DNA of 64,000 nt from Gari tellinella (GCA_922989275.2 OV277856.1:101115038-101179037), one strand, 5' to 3'. Shown: positions 51,962 to 63,124, counted from the first letter of the stretch. The notes: generated by a model not told the origin, from the sequence alone. Made by a program: numbers and translations.

Positions 51962-54900
51962 ATTAGTTCACTGGGATATCGTCAAAATAGCGCTAGTTCA
52001 TTGTGATGTCGCCATGATAGCGTTAGTTCATTGTGATTTTGTCATGATAGTGTTAGATCAGTGTTATGTTGTCATGATCTATTGTTAGTTCAGTGTGATG
52101 TTGTCATGATAGCGTTAGTTCAGTGTGATTTTGTCATGATAGCGTTAGTTCACTGTGATTGTGTCATGATAGCGTTAGTTCACTGTGATTGTGTCATGAT
52201 CTAGTGTTAGTTCAGTGTGATGTTGTCATGATAGCGTTAGTTCAGTGTGATTTTGTCATGATAGCGTTAGTTCACTGTGATTGTGTCATGATAGCGTTAG
52301 TTCACTGTGATTGTGTCATTATAGCGTTAGTTCACTGTGATTGTGTCATGATAGCGTTAGTTCACTGTGATTGTGTCATGATAGCGTTAGTTCACTGTGA
52401 TGTTGTCATGATAGCGTTAGTTCACTGGGATGTTGTCATGATAGCGTTAGTTCAGTGCGATGTTGTCATGATAGCGTTAGTTCACTGTGATTTTGTCATG
52501 ATAGCGTTAGTTCAGTGCGATGTTGTCATGATAGCGTTAGTTCACTTTGATTTTGTCATGATAGTGTTAGTTCACTGTGATATTGTCATGATAGCGATAG
52601 TTCAGTGCGATGTTGTCATGATAGCGTTAGTTCACTGTGATTTTGTCATGATAGCGTTAGTTCTTGTGATTTTGTCATGATAGCGTTAGTTCACTGTGAT
52701 TTTGTCATGATAGCGTTAGTTCACTGTGATTTTGTCATGATAGTGTTAGTTCACTGTGATTGTGTCATGATAGCGTTAGTTCTTGTGATTTTGTCATGAT
52801 AGCGTTAGTTCACTGTGATTTTGTCATGATAGCGTTAGTTCACTGTGATTTTGTCATGATAGTGTTAGCTCAGTGTGATATTGTCATGATAGTGTTAGTT
52901 CACTGTGATTGTGTCATGATAGCGTTAGTTCAGTGTGATGTTGTCATGATATATTGTTAGTTCAGTGTGATGTTGTCATGATAGCGTTAGTTCAGTGTGA
53001 TGTTGTCATGATAGCGTTAGTTCACTGTGATTGTGTCATGATAGCGTTAGTTCACTGTGATTGTGTCATGATAGCGTTAGTTTACTGTGATTGTGTCATG
53101 ATAGCGTTAGTTCACTGTGATGTTGTCATGATAGCGTTAGTTCACTGTGATTGTGTCATGATAGCGTTAGTTCAGTGTGATGTTGTCATGATAGTGTTAC
53201 ATGTAGTTCACTGTGATTGTGTCATGATAGCGTTAGTTCACTTGATTGTGTCATGATAGCGTTAGTTCACTGATTTTGTCATGATAGTGTTTGTTCACTG
53301 TGATTGTGTCATGATAGCGTTAGTTCACTGATTTTGTCATGCTAGTGTTAGTTCACTATGATTGTGTTATGATAGCGTTAGTTCAGTGTCATGTTGTCAT
53401 GATAGCGTTAGTTTACTGTGATTTTGTCATGATAGTGTTAGTTCACTGTGAGTGTGTCATGATAGTGTTAGTTCAGTGTGATTGTGTCATGATAGCGTTA
53501 GTTCACTGTGATTGTGTCATGATCTATTGTTAGTTCAGTGTGATGTTGTCATGATAGCGTTAGTTCACTGTGATTTTGTCATGATAGCGTTAGTTCACTA
53601 TGATTTTGTCATGATAGTGTTAGTTTACTGTGATTGTGTCATGATAGTGTTAGTTCAATGTGATTGTGTCATGATAGCGTTAGTTCACTGTGATTGTGTC
53701 ATGATAGCGTTAGTTCACTGTGATGTTGTAATGATAGCGTTAGTTCAGTGTGATTTTGTCATGATAGCGTTAGTTCACTGTGATTGTGTCATGATAGCGT
53801 TATTTCACTGTGATTGTGTCATGATAGCGTTAGTTCACTATGATTGTGTTATGATAGCGTTAGTTCAGTGTCATGTTGTCATGATAGCGTTAATTTACTG
53901 TGATTTTGTCATGATAGTGTTAGTTCACTGTGATTGTGTCATGATAGTGTTAGTTCACTGTGATTGTGTCATGATAGCGTTAGTTCACTGTGATTGTGTT
54001 ATGATCTATTGTTAGTTCAGTGTGATGTTGTCATGATAGCATTAGTTCACTGTGATTTGGTCATGATAGCGTTAGTTCACTGTGATTTTGTCATGATAGT
54101 GTTAGTTTACTGTGATTGTGTCATGATAGTGTTAGTTCAATGTGATTGTGTCATGATAGCGTTAGTTCACTGTGATTGTGTCATGATAGCGTTAGTTCAG
54201 TGTGATGTTGTCATGATAGTGTTAGTTCAGTGTGATTTTGTCATGATAGCGTTAGTTCACTGTGATTTTGTCATGATAGCGTTAGTTCACTGTGATTTTG
54301 TCATGATAGTGTTAGTTCACTGTGATTGTGTCATGATAGCGTTAGTTCTTGTGATTTTGTCATGATAGCGTTAGTTCACTGTGATTTTGTCATGATAGCG
54401 TTAGTTCACTGTGATTTTGTCATGATAGTGTTAGCTCAGTGTGATATTGTCATGATAGTGTTAGTTCACTGTGATTGTGTCATGATAGCGTTAGTTCAGT
54501 GCGATGTTGTCATGATAGCGTTAGTTCACTGTGATTTTGTCATGATAGCGTTAGTTCACTGTGATTTTGTCATGATAGTGTTAGCTCAGTGTGATATTGT
54601 CATGATAGTGTTAGTTCACTGTGATTGTGTCATGATAGCGTTAGTTCAGTGTGATGTTGTCATGATATATTGTTAGTTCAGTGTGATGTTGTCATGATAG
54701 CGTTAGTTCAGTGTGATGTTGTCATGATAGCGTTAGTTCACTGTGATTGTGTCATGATAGCGTTAGTTCACTGTGATTGTGTCATGATAGCGTTAGTTTA
54801 CTGTGATTGTGTCATGATAGCGTTAGTTCAGTGTGATGTTGTCATGATAGCGTTAGTTCACTGTGATTGTGTCATGATAGCGTTAGTTCAGTGTGATGTT

Positions 54901-57285
54901 GTCATGATAGTGTTAGTTCAGTGTGATGTTGTCATGATAGCGTTAGTTTGTGATTTTGTCATGATAGCGTTAGTTCACTGTGATTGTGTCATGATAGTGT
55001 TAGTTCAGTGTGATTTTGTCATGATAGTGTTAGTTCACTGTGATTGTGTCATGATAGCGTTAGTTCAGTGTGATGCTGTCATGATAGTGTTAGTTCAGTG
55101 TGATGTTGTCATGATAGCGTTAGTTTGTGATTGTGTCATGATAGCGTTAGTTCACTGTGATTGTGTCATGATAGCGTGAGTTCACTGATTTTGTCATGAT
55201 AGTGTTAGTTCACTGTGATTGTGTCATGATAGTGTTACATGTAGTTCACTGTGAATGTGTCATGATAGCGTTAGTTCACTGTGATTGTGTCATGATAGCG
55301 TTAGTTCAGTGTGATGTTGTCATGATAGCGTTAGTTCACTGTGATTGTGTCATGATCTAGTGTTAGTTCAGTGTGATTTTGTCATGATAGCGTTAGTTCA
55401 CTGTGATTGTGTCATGATAGTGTTAGTTCAGTGTGATGTTGTCATGATAGCGTTAGTTTGTGATTTTGTCATGATAGCGTTAGTTCACTGTGATTGTGTC
55501 ATGATAGCGTTAGTTCACTGTGATTGTGTCATGATAGCGTTAGTTCAGTGTGATGTTGTCATGATAGCGTTAGTTCAGTGTGATGTTGTCATGATAGCGT
55601 TAGTTCACTGTGATTGTGTCATGATAGCGTTAGTTCACTGTGATTGTGTCATGATAGCGTTAGTTCACTGATTTTGTCATGATAGTGTTAGTTCACTGTG
55701 ATTGTGTCATGATAGTGTTACATGTAGTTCACTGTGATTGTGTCATGATAGCGTTAGTTCACTTGATTGTGTCATGATAGCGTTAGTTCACTGATTTTGT
55801 CATGATAGTGTTTGTTCACTGTGATTGTGTCATGATAGCGTTAGTTCACTGATTTTGTCATGCTAGTGTTAGTTCACTATGATTGTGTTATGATAGCGTT
55901 AGTTCAGTGTCATGTTGTCATGATAGCGTTAGTTTACTGTGATTTTGTCATGATAGTGTTAGTTCACTGTGAGTGTGTCATGATAGTGTTAGTTCAGTGT
56001 GATTGTGTCATGATAGCGTTAGTTCACTGTGATTGTGTCATGATCTATTGTTAGTTCAGTGTGATGTTGTCATGATAGCGTTAGTTCACTGTGATTTTGT
56101 CATGATAGCGTTAGTTCACTATGATTTTGTCATGATAGTGTTAGTTTACTGTGATTGTGTCATGATAGTGTTAGTTCAATGTGATTGTGTCATGATAGCG
56201 TTAGTTCACTGTGATTGTGTCATGATAGCGTTAGTTCACTGTGATGTTGTCATGATAGCGTTAGTTCAGTGTGATTTTGTCATGATAGCGTTAGTTCACT
56301 GTGATTGTGTCATGATAGCGTTATTTCACTGTGATTGTGTCATGATAGCGTTAGTTCACTATGATTGTGTTATGATAGTGTTAGTTCAGTGTCATGTTGT
56401 CATGATAGCGTTAATTTACTGTGATTTTGTCATGATAGTGTTAGTTCACTGTGATTGTGTCATGATAGTGTTAGTTCACTGTGATTGTGTCATGATAGCG
56501 TTAGTTCACTGTTATTGTGTTATGATCTATTGTTAGTTCAGTGTGATGTTGTCATGATAGCGTTAGTTCACTGTGATTTTGTCATGATAGCGTTAGTTCA
56601 CTGTGATTTTGTCATGATAGTGTTAGTTTACTGTGATTGTGTCATGATAGTGTTAGTTCAATGTGATTGTGTCATGATAGCGTTAGTTCACTGTGATTGT
56701 GTCATGATAGCGTTAGTTCAGTGTGATGTTGTCATGATAGTGTTAGTTCAGTGTGATTTTGTCATGATAGCGTTAGTTCACTGTGATTGTGTCATGATAG
56801 CGTTATTTCACTGTGATTGTGTCATGATAGCGTTAGTTCAGTGTGATTGTGTCATGATAGTGTTAGTTCACTGTGATTGTGTCATGATAGCGTTTGTTCA
56901 CTGTGATTTTGTCATGATAGTGTTAGTTCACTGTGATTTTGTCATGATAGCGTTAGTTCAGTGTGATGTTGTCATGATAGCGTTAGTTTGTGATTTTGTC
57001 ATTATAGTGTTAGTTCACTGTGATGTTGTCATGATCTAGTGTTAGTTCAGTGTGATGTTGTCATGATCTAGTGTTAGTTCACTGTGATATTGGCATGATC
57101 TAATGATCTTAGTTCAGTGTGATATCGTCATAATAGCGCGAGTTCACTGTAATGTCGTCATAATAACGTTAGTTTAGTACAGTGATTTCGTTATGATAGA
57201 GCGAGTTCACTTTGCTATTGAAAGAATAGCGTTTGTTCACTTTGAAGTCGTAAATTTAGCTCGAGTTCACTGGGATATCACCATC
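51962..57285. repeat. 30-bp minisatellite array
   Basis: About 5.3 kb of head-to-tail 30-bp units, of the form GTTAGTTCACTGTGATTGTG then TCATGATAGC, about 175 units. Edge units are more diverged than internal ones. Occasional length variants (CTAT or CTAG insertions after TCATGAT, loss of 2 to 4 bases, GTGTTACATGTAG) punctuate the array. Because 30 is a multiple of 3, long open frames repeat a decapeptide (such as LVHCDCVMIA); these are a consequence of the array. Confidence 0.96.
53190..56784. repeat. Higher-order duplication inside the array, offset 2521 bp
   Basis: 53190-54263 and 55711-56784 carry the same series of irregular units in the same order: GTTACATGTAG, CACTTGATTG, TGCTAGTGTT, ACTATGATTGTGTTATG. 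A second duplication links 52748-52940 to 54314-54506 (offset 1566), and a third links 53521-53720 to 54001-54200 (offset 480). Confidence 0.88.
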
Positions 57286-57290
57286 TGTTT

Positions 57291-57535
57291 AACACTGTAA
57301 TCGCAATATTTAATCCTCTTTTTAACTCTTTCTCTTCCATCACTTCGTCTACTTCAATACTCGGTCTGCTTTTGTTTCCGAAGTTATATTGAAGGCAAAC
57401 AGATTGAAAAAAAAAATAGTGAAATGGTTGTCAAACAGAGTGGATCCTTATCAGACGCCGCTATACGTGGTGTCTGATCAAGAACTTAACAGTTTGCAAA
57501 GTCGACTATTGTTGTCAATTGCACAGAAGGGGTAA
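57291..57535 (+). mobile_element. Family B foldback element, diverged
   Basis: Core 1 (GTGGATCCTTATCAGACGCC and mirror with a GCTATACGTGG centre), B interior CTTCGTCTACTTCAATAC, right end AGAAGGGGTAA. Confidence 0.65.
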
Positions 57536-57701
57536 CAGTAAGTTTAAATTCAAAACATAAAAGTGAAAATCTGTCTTAATGAGTCCCTTAAGGGTTGCAT
57601 GAGTCTTATTTTTCTACAATATCGGAAAACAAAAGAAACTATAATTCAGGTTTGTGGGCCACAACGTCATACTGAATGCCATTCTTGCAAATTATTATCC
57701 G

Positions 57702-57830
57702 TACAATGGACAAGTATTCTTTCCAAATACATGCTTTTGTGCTAATATGTGTTTGAAGCCAGATCATACTCAGGATAAACCGGATTTTGATGAGGTCCAA
57801 ACTGTTTACCACTGAAATTGAATAATTAGC
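57702..57830 (+). mobile_element. Family A element, decayed and truncated
   Basis: CAATGGACAAGTATTCTTTC left end and a diverged core (TTGAAGCCAGATCATACTC, GGTCCAAACTGTTTACC). The right end is absent. Confidence 0.55.
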
Positions 57831-57861
57831 TCATTCCCGACCAAGTTTATCGCTTGCTTTT

Positions 57862-58050
57862 ACCCTCTTACCGCCAAAATATCCTCTGCAATATTTTAAA
57901 GTCAACTTTAAGGGCTGTTTTAAGTCGATACGTGTGTCAATTAGTTTGGATCCTGATCAAACACCGCGTAACGCGGCGTCTGATCAGGATTCAAACTGTG
58001 TTCAAAATTGCATTTTGTCGCCGTTGGTACGTAGTGAATAAGTTAGTATT
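57862..58050 (+). mobile_element. Family B foldback element, sub-variant
   Basis: CCCTCTTACCGCCAAAATAT left end, core 1 (GGATCCTGATCAAACACCG and mirror), right part CGCCGTTGGTACGTAGTGAA. It shares this end variant with 62430-62640. Confidence 0.7.
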
Positions 58051-58275
58051 CATGTTCAAAAAGTTTCTTCATTTTATAATATTCCGTTTGTTTTCGGTTT
58101 CGTTTAATGTGAAACAAACACGTTTTTCTTTACTGCATAGAAATATTCTGAATGCATGTTGTTAACCTTTCTGTCCTAGTTTGGCCTCTCTGTTAACGCT
58201 TGTATTTACCAACACTTTGGATCCAGATCAAATATATCACTGACAAGTACATTTTAGAAGAATAGCAGATTAAAA

Positions 58276-58514
58276 CCCTTTCACCGCCAAATTATTTTTG
58301 AGTTTTTTACCCCTACACCGTTATTGTGTCGTCTGCTTCAATATTATTGTCTGCAATATCATTTCAGAGTTAGAACTAAGAGGGTATGAAATAAAAAATA
58401 CCGAAACGGGTGTCAAACAGTTTTTATCCTGATCAGACGCCGCGTAACACGGCGTCTGATCAGGATCAAAACTGTTTGCAAATTCGACTTTAGGCGATTC
58501 TGGCGGTGAAAGGG
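58276..58514 (+). mobile_element. Family B foldback element, well preserved
   Basis: CCCTTTCACCGCC left end and GGCGGTGAAAGGG right end, TTAA at right. Core 1 strong (ATCCTGATCAGACGCCGCG and mirror); interior TCGTCTGCTTCAATATTATT. Confidence 0.87.
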
Positions 58515-58590
58515 TTAAAATATTTCGACGATAGTATGCCACTAAATAAGTTTCTGACGAAAATGCAACATATTTGCTTGTATTTGAATA

Positions 58591-58948
58591 CAGCGTTCCC
58601 TCTCTACAACGACCCTCCCAACAACGACTCCCTCCTTACAACGACTCGTGTCGCATTTCCCTAAACAAGACAATTATGTCTAACGCTTTTACTGCTTTAA
58701 TATCGTCTGCTAAAAGTTGTCGTCTGCTGTTTTTATCAAGGTTACATATTGGACATTATGAAAGAAAAAAACTAAATTACGAGTGACAAACAGCTTGAAT
58801 CCAGATCAGACGCCGCGTTACGCGGCGTCTGATCAGAATTCAAGCTGTTTGCAAACGTAAACCAATGTCCCTCTCTATAACGACTCCCTCCGAACAACAC
58901 ACATAATTGTTGTCTCCCATTAGGTGTCGTTGTAGAGAGGGAGTGCTG
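58591..58948 (+). mobile_element. Family C foldback element, well preserved
   Basis: CAGCGTTCCCTCTCTACAAC left end and GTTGTAGAGAGGGAGTGCTG right end, TA flanks. Core 1 in the TTGAATCCAGATCAGACGCC form with GCCGCGTTACGCGGC centre. The reference C copy. Confidence 0.88.
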
Positions 58949-58969
58949 TAATTTTGCAAATACACCACT

Positions 58970-58990
58970 TGGTTGCGAGTCGCTTTTAAT
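58970..58990. repeat. Lone terminus of the tRNA-cassette element
   Basis: TTGGTTGCGAGTCGCTTTTAA matches the right end of the element at 49486-50009, with a TTAA after it. No partner found nearby. Confidence 0.45.
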
Positions 58991-59091
58991 CTTTCACCGC
59001 AACACTTTAGCAAAGAAATGGTTATTTTATTTCTATCTTAAGAAATAAATATCCAGTACAATCACTTAAAAGAGGGATGCATGAAAATGAC

Positions 59092-59236
59092 TGTATGAGA
59101 ATCAGGTGAAAGCAAGATGAATGTCAAGCAGACACCTCCTTAAGTAAATGTCAGTTTTAAGTTCACCCGCCTCAACACCTGATAATGAAGTCAATCTAGT
59201 GATCGTAATAGACAGGTTTTACTGTATTATTTTTAT
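59092..59236. mobile_element. Family E right half
   Basis: Diverged core-2 hairpin (CAGGTGAAAGCAAGATGAATG with a weak mirror) followed by ATCGTAATAGACAGGTTTTA and CTGTA, the E right end. Confidence 0.55.
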
Positions 59237-59329
59237 TCGGATGACACTTTATTTCTTCAAGTTAGAGAACACACTCCCTTACATTTGTACCTAAATAATT
59301 ATATTGAGATGAAAGGACTGACATTGCCT

Positions 59330-59574
59330 GGGTGTCGTTTTTCATAAACCTTCGTACGACAAAAGTTGTCGTAAGTCAGATGATAAAAGTCTCAATAATT
59401 ATTTATTTCTCCGCCTAATTCTGTCTTGTGACATCTCTTTGGAATCGTCTTTTCAAGACAAGTCTAAAGAGATGTCATAAGACAGGATTAGATAGAGAAA
59501 TCATAATTAAATGTATTTTAAAGTTTTGACTTACGACCGTTTTTGTCGTACGAATATTTATGAAACGGCCCCAT
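59330..59574. mobile_element. Family I foldback element
   Basis: GTCGTTTTTCATAAACCTTC left end and TATTTATGAAACGGCCCC right end; inner inverted repeat GACATCTCTTTGGAATCGTC and mirror with TCTTTTCAAGA centre. Confidence 0.78.
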
Positions 59575-60084
59575 GCAGGACGGCCAGACAATACACACAG
59601 TTCAGTACCAAATCAGGCGCCATCTAATTGACATGATATAAAGCATAAAAAGTTGGTAGACATAGACAAGTCAAGAATAATATAATACATAGAATCCAGA
59701 CGGTTGTATTGATGTAAATAAATGAAGCATTCATAAATGTCAGCTGTCTCAAGTCTATGGTAATAGTTAGGTTCTTGAACCAAGATTACTCTTGGCTATC
59801 TAATATGTTAGACAAATGGCTTCAGCCAAACCTTTGGAGACACATTAAATCATTACTCATACTTTCCATCTGAAGTTTAAGACTTCTTTTGGAGGGTTTA
59901 CGGATGTCATATTGATTGAGTGTTGGGTACATGTGTATCCCTGGGGAAGGACATACAGGGTGAAACGTCAGAGCAATAGAAAATAAAACAGTTTTGGGTT
60001 GCCATATAATCGATAATGTAACATACGGCTATATACAATTCAGTAAAATGACAATTAAATAATGTTAGTTATTTAGCGGTTAAG
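59575..60084. other. No gene seen
   Basis: Unique AT-rich DNA with no supported feature. Confidence 0.45.
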
Positions 60085-60170
60085 GCAGTCGCTGCTTAAA
60101 GGAATGTGACAGTAAAACAGAACGCTCCTTTAGGACTGCCATCTTACTTTAAACTGTCACCTGTCGTTTA
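60085..60170. repeat. Core-2 hairpin, diverged
   Basis: GCTGCTTAAAGGAATGTGAC and CATCTTACTTTAAACTGTC, with AACGCTCCTTTAGGA centre. Likely from a family E element. Confidence 0.55.
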
Positions 60171-60299
60171 TGCAACTTACATGTAGCATTCTAATTAGTG
60201 GTAAATAGCTTTCTATTGCTGCTTTCTATTGCTGCTTTTGAGTGATAATAATTATGTTCCTGTTGGTCTTTAAGACAGGCGGTAAAGTGGAACTGACAA

Positions 60300-60500
60300 C
60301 AGGGCTCTAGATAAGAAGGAATAAACTGAACAAATCCAACATTTTCTCGCTCATTCAAAACCATATCCTATGGTTTTACTTCTCATTAAAATCGTCTCAA
60401 AGAGACAATTCTAATGAGGATTGACACCAAGGGGTTTAATTCAGAAGTAACGTTTTAGGTTTTGAAATACTCCCTTTTTCTAGAGCTCTGACTGACACCA
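60300..60500. repeat. Short foldback
   Basis: AGGGCTCTAGATAAGAAGG near 60301 mirrors CTTTTTCTAGAGCTCT near 60474. Inside, CCATTGGTTT-like and CATTAAAATCGTCTC / GAGACAATTCTAATG form a second stem at about 60384-60419. Confidence 0.5.
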
Positions 60501-60547
60501 TTTCGTTCCATTTTAACGAAACTGAACTCAAACCCATTTACATGTAA

Positions 60548-60777
60548 CCCTTTCACCGCCAGAATCGCCTAACGTCGAATTTGCAAACAGTTTTGATCCT
60601 GATCAGACGCCGCGTCACGCGGCGTCTGGTCAGCATCAAAACTGTTTGACAGCCGTTTCGATATTTCTTTTGTCATACACTCTTAATTCTAACTTTGAAA
60701 TGATATTGCAGACAATAATATTGAAGCAGACGACACAATAACGGTGAAGGGGTAAAATTAATTTGGCGGTGAAAGGG
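60548..60777 (-). mobile_element. Family B foldback element, well preserved
   Basis: CCCTTTCACCGCCAGAATCG left end and GGCGGTGAAAGGG right end; core 1 with GCCGCGTCACGCGGC centre. Reverse relative to 58276. Confidence 0.87.
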
Positions 60778-61003
60778 TCAAAATATAAGCATGTTTTGAA
60801 ATTTCAATCATGGTTGCAAACAATTTCGGTGTAATCAGAAATCGATTTACTCGACATCTATTGTATAGTCAAACAACTAGGTTAGACGTGTCACGGGGTC
60901 GCCGAGTCCATTTATAAGGGAGATCAGCATTTCGGATATCCTCGTGGCATTTTTTAAAAGAAAAGTTTTAGTTATTTGTACAAACAATAAAAGAACAAGT
61001 TAT

Positions 61004-61112
61004 CGGAAACATAGCGTAGTGGATAAGACGTAAGGCTAAAAGGATGCATGATCGAGAAACATTTTATCAAGTGCGGGTTCGAATCTTGCATTAACCTGAA
61101 TTTTTTTTTTTT
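61004..61112 (+). pseudogene. tRNA-like RNA polymerase III cassette, left
   Basis: Perfect A box TAGCGTAGTGG at 61012, B box GGTTCGAATCT at 61076, T-run at 61101-61112. The T arm pairs fully (GCGGG with CTTGC, two G-T). The acceptor stem does not pair and the anticodon region is long, so it is not a normal tRNA. Confidence 0.65.
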
Positions 61113-61365
61113 GCTAAAACAATATTAAGGATTCTATAATTACATTGCACTAAAGTAATGCGGAAAGCCCCCTGAAGAAAACAACTAAAACTTGTATTGA
61201 TATTTGTATTCTATTATCCCTTTGTTTTTGAAAATATGGCTAATATATATAGGACTCGAACTCAAACTAATGCACCCCTTCCCAAACATTTAAGAACATG
61301 TGCATAAATAGTCAGTATAATACAGTGTGAAATAAGATAATGCTTTACTATTTATTCTAGATTAC

Positions 61366-61480
61366 AAAAAAAGTTTGAGGTTGACGCGGGATTCGAACCC
61401 ACGCTGAACAAAAATACTATTATCACAATGCACTCTGAGTACCTACACTTTACCCACTGCGCTAAACTGCTGACAACAAG
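61366..61480 (-). pseudogene. tRNA-like RNA polymerase III cassette, right
   Basis: On the minus strand: A box TAGCGCAGTGG (61464 to 61454), B box GGTTCGAATCC (61399 to 61389), then a run of seven T (61372 to 61366). The T stem pairs fully (GTGGG with CCCGC). The acceptor stem does not. Sequence between the boxes differs from the left cassette. Confidence 0.65.
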
Positions 61481-61639
61481 TCCACCTTCATTTGTATCTA
61501 ATATACTAAACTCGATTGTTTAAAAATGGTCCGAGAACATGCGGAATGCTGTTATCCCTATAAAATGGACTCGGCTGACCTTTGACACGTCAGACCTAGT
61601 TGTTTGACTATAGTTGCAAACAATAACGTCTTCCCTAAT

Positions 61640-61775
61640 CCTCTCTATAACATCCACTTAATTGGGATCGTTATTAGGTGTTTGAGGCAAGTGATGGTTT
61701 AAAGCAATGTGAGATCTGTATTTTATATAATTAATTCGCCTTCCTTTTAGTGGTCGTAATAGAGAGGTCCTACCT
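61640..61775 (+). mobile_element. Family E element, shortened
   Basis: CCTCTCTATAACATCCACTT left part and AGTGGTCGTAATAGAGAGG right part; the core-2 arm GGTTTAAAGCAATGTGAG has no full mirror. Confidence 0.6.
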
Positions 61776-61854
61776 TTCTTTAGTGACATTTAAACATTAC
61801 ATGACAGCCAAACAAAAGTAACAGAGAAATATGCTAAAAGAACCCAGAGGTCCC

Positions 61855-61915
61855 AAATATTATAAAGCGTTTGAGTGGAGTTCGACTTTCAGACTCAATT
61901 CAAACGCTTAATATA
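61855..61915. repeat. Small hairpin, family L-like
   Basis: TTATAAAGCGTTTGAGTGGAG mirrored by GACTCAATTCAAACGCTTAA. Confidence 0.6.
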
Positions 61916-62104
61916 ACCTTTGATCCAGTAACCGACAAGGTAGATTTCAAACTACAAACGAGTAGCGGGATTGATACTCAACGTTTAATTCACAAGCAAT
62001 TTACATGCATGACAGTTATTGATTGAAAAAGTGGTCGACAAATTTTTGACGATAAAGTCAGTTTATTATGTGAGTGTTAGTCTAGCTTGTAATTGTGTAA
62101 TTTA

Positions 62105-62200
62105 CAGGAGAGAAGGCGTTGCTGGTTCGCAATATACGCATTTATGCTTGACACGTGCAGACAGTGCGGAACCTGATGAGACGCCAAGATACTCATCAGG
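62105..62200 (+). mobile_element. Family A element, decayed, truncated by family L
   Basis: CAGGAGAGAAGGCGTTGCTG left end and a diverged core (GCGGAACCTGATGAGACGCC, ACTCATCAGGTCCC). Family L follows directly. Confidence 0.5.
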
Positions 62201-62202
62201 TC

Positions 62203-62326
62203 CCGGTGTTATAGATCTTGAGTTGAGTCTGAGATCGTTTTTCCTGAGTACATGTATAAGGTCAAATCTGATCAATCAAATGATTGAGAATGATCTCAGA
62301 CTCAACTCAAAAGCCTTATAGCGTTG
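62203..62326. repeat. Family L foldback
   Basis: TTATAGATCTTGAGTTGAG, TCTGAGATCGTT at left and AATGATCTCAGACTCAAC, TCAAAAGCCTTATA at right. Related to 9232-9372. Confidence 0.72.
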
Positions 62327-62399
62327 GGGCTAGACACGAAGTTACTTGAGGTCCGATAATGGTATAGATTATACTATTATGTTTACCTTTAGTTCTGTT

Positions 62400-62650
62400 T
62401 AACTGTTTCCCTGCCTAGTTGTATTGTCTGCTTAACTCTCTTACCGCCAAAATATCGTTTGCTTTAGTAGTATCATCTGCAATATTTTCAAAGTCAGCTT
62501 TAGGGCTGTTTTGACTGAAGAAAATTCGATATGAGTGTCAATCAGTTTGGATCCTGATCAGACGCCGCGTAACGCGGCGTCTGATAAGGATCCTAACTGT
62601 TTGCCATGTCGCCTTTTGGAGCCGTTGGTTGTGAACGAGTTCACTCATTG
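62400..62650 (+). mobile_element. Family B foldback element, sub-variant
   Basis: CTCTCTTACCGCCAAAATAT region, B interior, core 1 strong (GGATCCTGATCAGACGCCG and mirror), right part GCCGTTGGTTGTGAACGAG. Same variant as 57862-58050. Confidence 0.7.
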
Positions 62651-63124
62651 CAGCCTAGTGTCTGCTGAGGTGGACATTGGCAGTTTCATCATTCTTTGCT
62701 CTGTTTGCTATGTCGTATGACATATTTCGCTGTGTGGACACTGCAATGTCTTTGTATTACCCTTGTTTAGCTACAATGAAATCTTCAAGCAAGTGTACGG
62801 GATGAGTTCATTGCAATATTCAGGGATAAATTGGTAACAATGGTACATACTTAAGTTGCTGCTTTTGCGCCTGTAAACATTCATTTCCAATAATCTTTGT
62901 ACAATATGTTCCAGTTGGCCTTTCCTTCTCATGTTTATTACCAACTAACAGAATTAAATTTTAATGTATCTTTTTTAAGGAAAGCGTGCGTTAAATCAAT
63001 AGTATTAACTATTATCTGAACAAATTACCAAAGATCTCGGTTAAAGGTATGATATTTTATTTTAGGTGTCCATAGAGGGCTGACATGTTTCGTCGCTCTT
63101 TCTTTTACACCAATCTAATACCGA
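62651..63124. other. No gene seen
   Basis: Unique sequence; no supported open frame or repeat. Confidence 0.45.

Larger units (their letters stand above)
60864..61612. mobile_element. Foldback element with two opposed tRNA-like cassettes
   Basis: Arms at 60864-60958 and 61522-61612: TATAGTCAAACAACTAGG, GACGTGTCA, GCCGAGTCCATTT and AGCATT occur in the same order in each, inverted. Each arm is followed inward by a tRNA-like cassette pointing to the centre. A 12-base direct repeat GTTGCAAACAAT lies at 60813 and 61613, but on the left it is 39 bases away from the arm, so I do not call it a target duplication. Confidence 0.75.

Noticed and set aside
52189..57039. Long open frames with a repeated decapeptide in the minisatellite
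   Set aside because: The 30-bp unit keeps one frame open by arithmetic. Frames break at length variants and there is no promoter, signal or unique flank.
51962..57285. CRISPR-like appearance of regular repeats
   Set aside because: Units are contiguous 30-mers without spacers and the DNA is eukaryotic.
60813..61624. 12-base direct repeat GTTGCAAACAAT as target-site duplication
   Set aside because: On the left it lies 39 bases outside the inverted arm, and similar TTGCAAACA strings occur in many core-1 relics.
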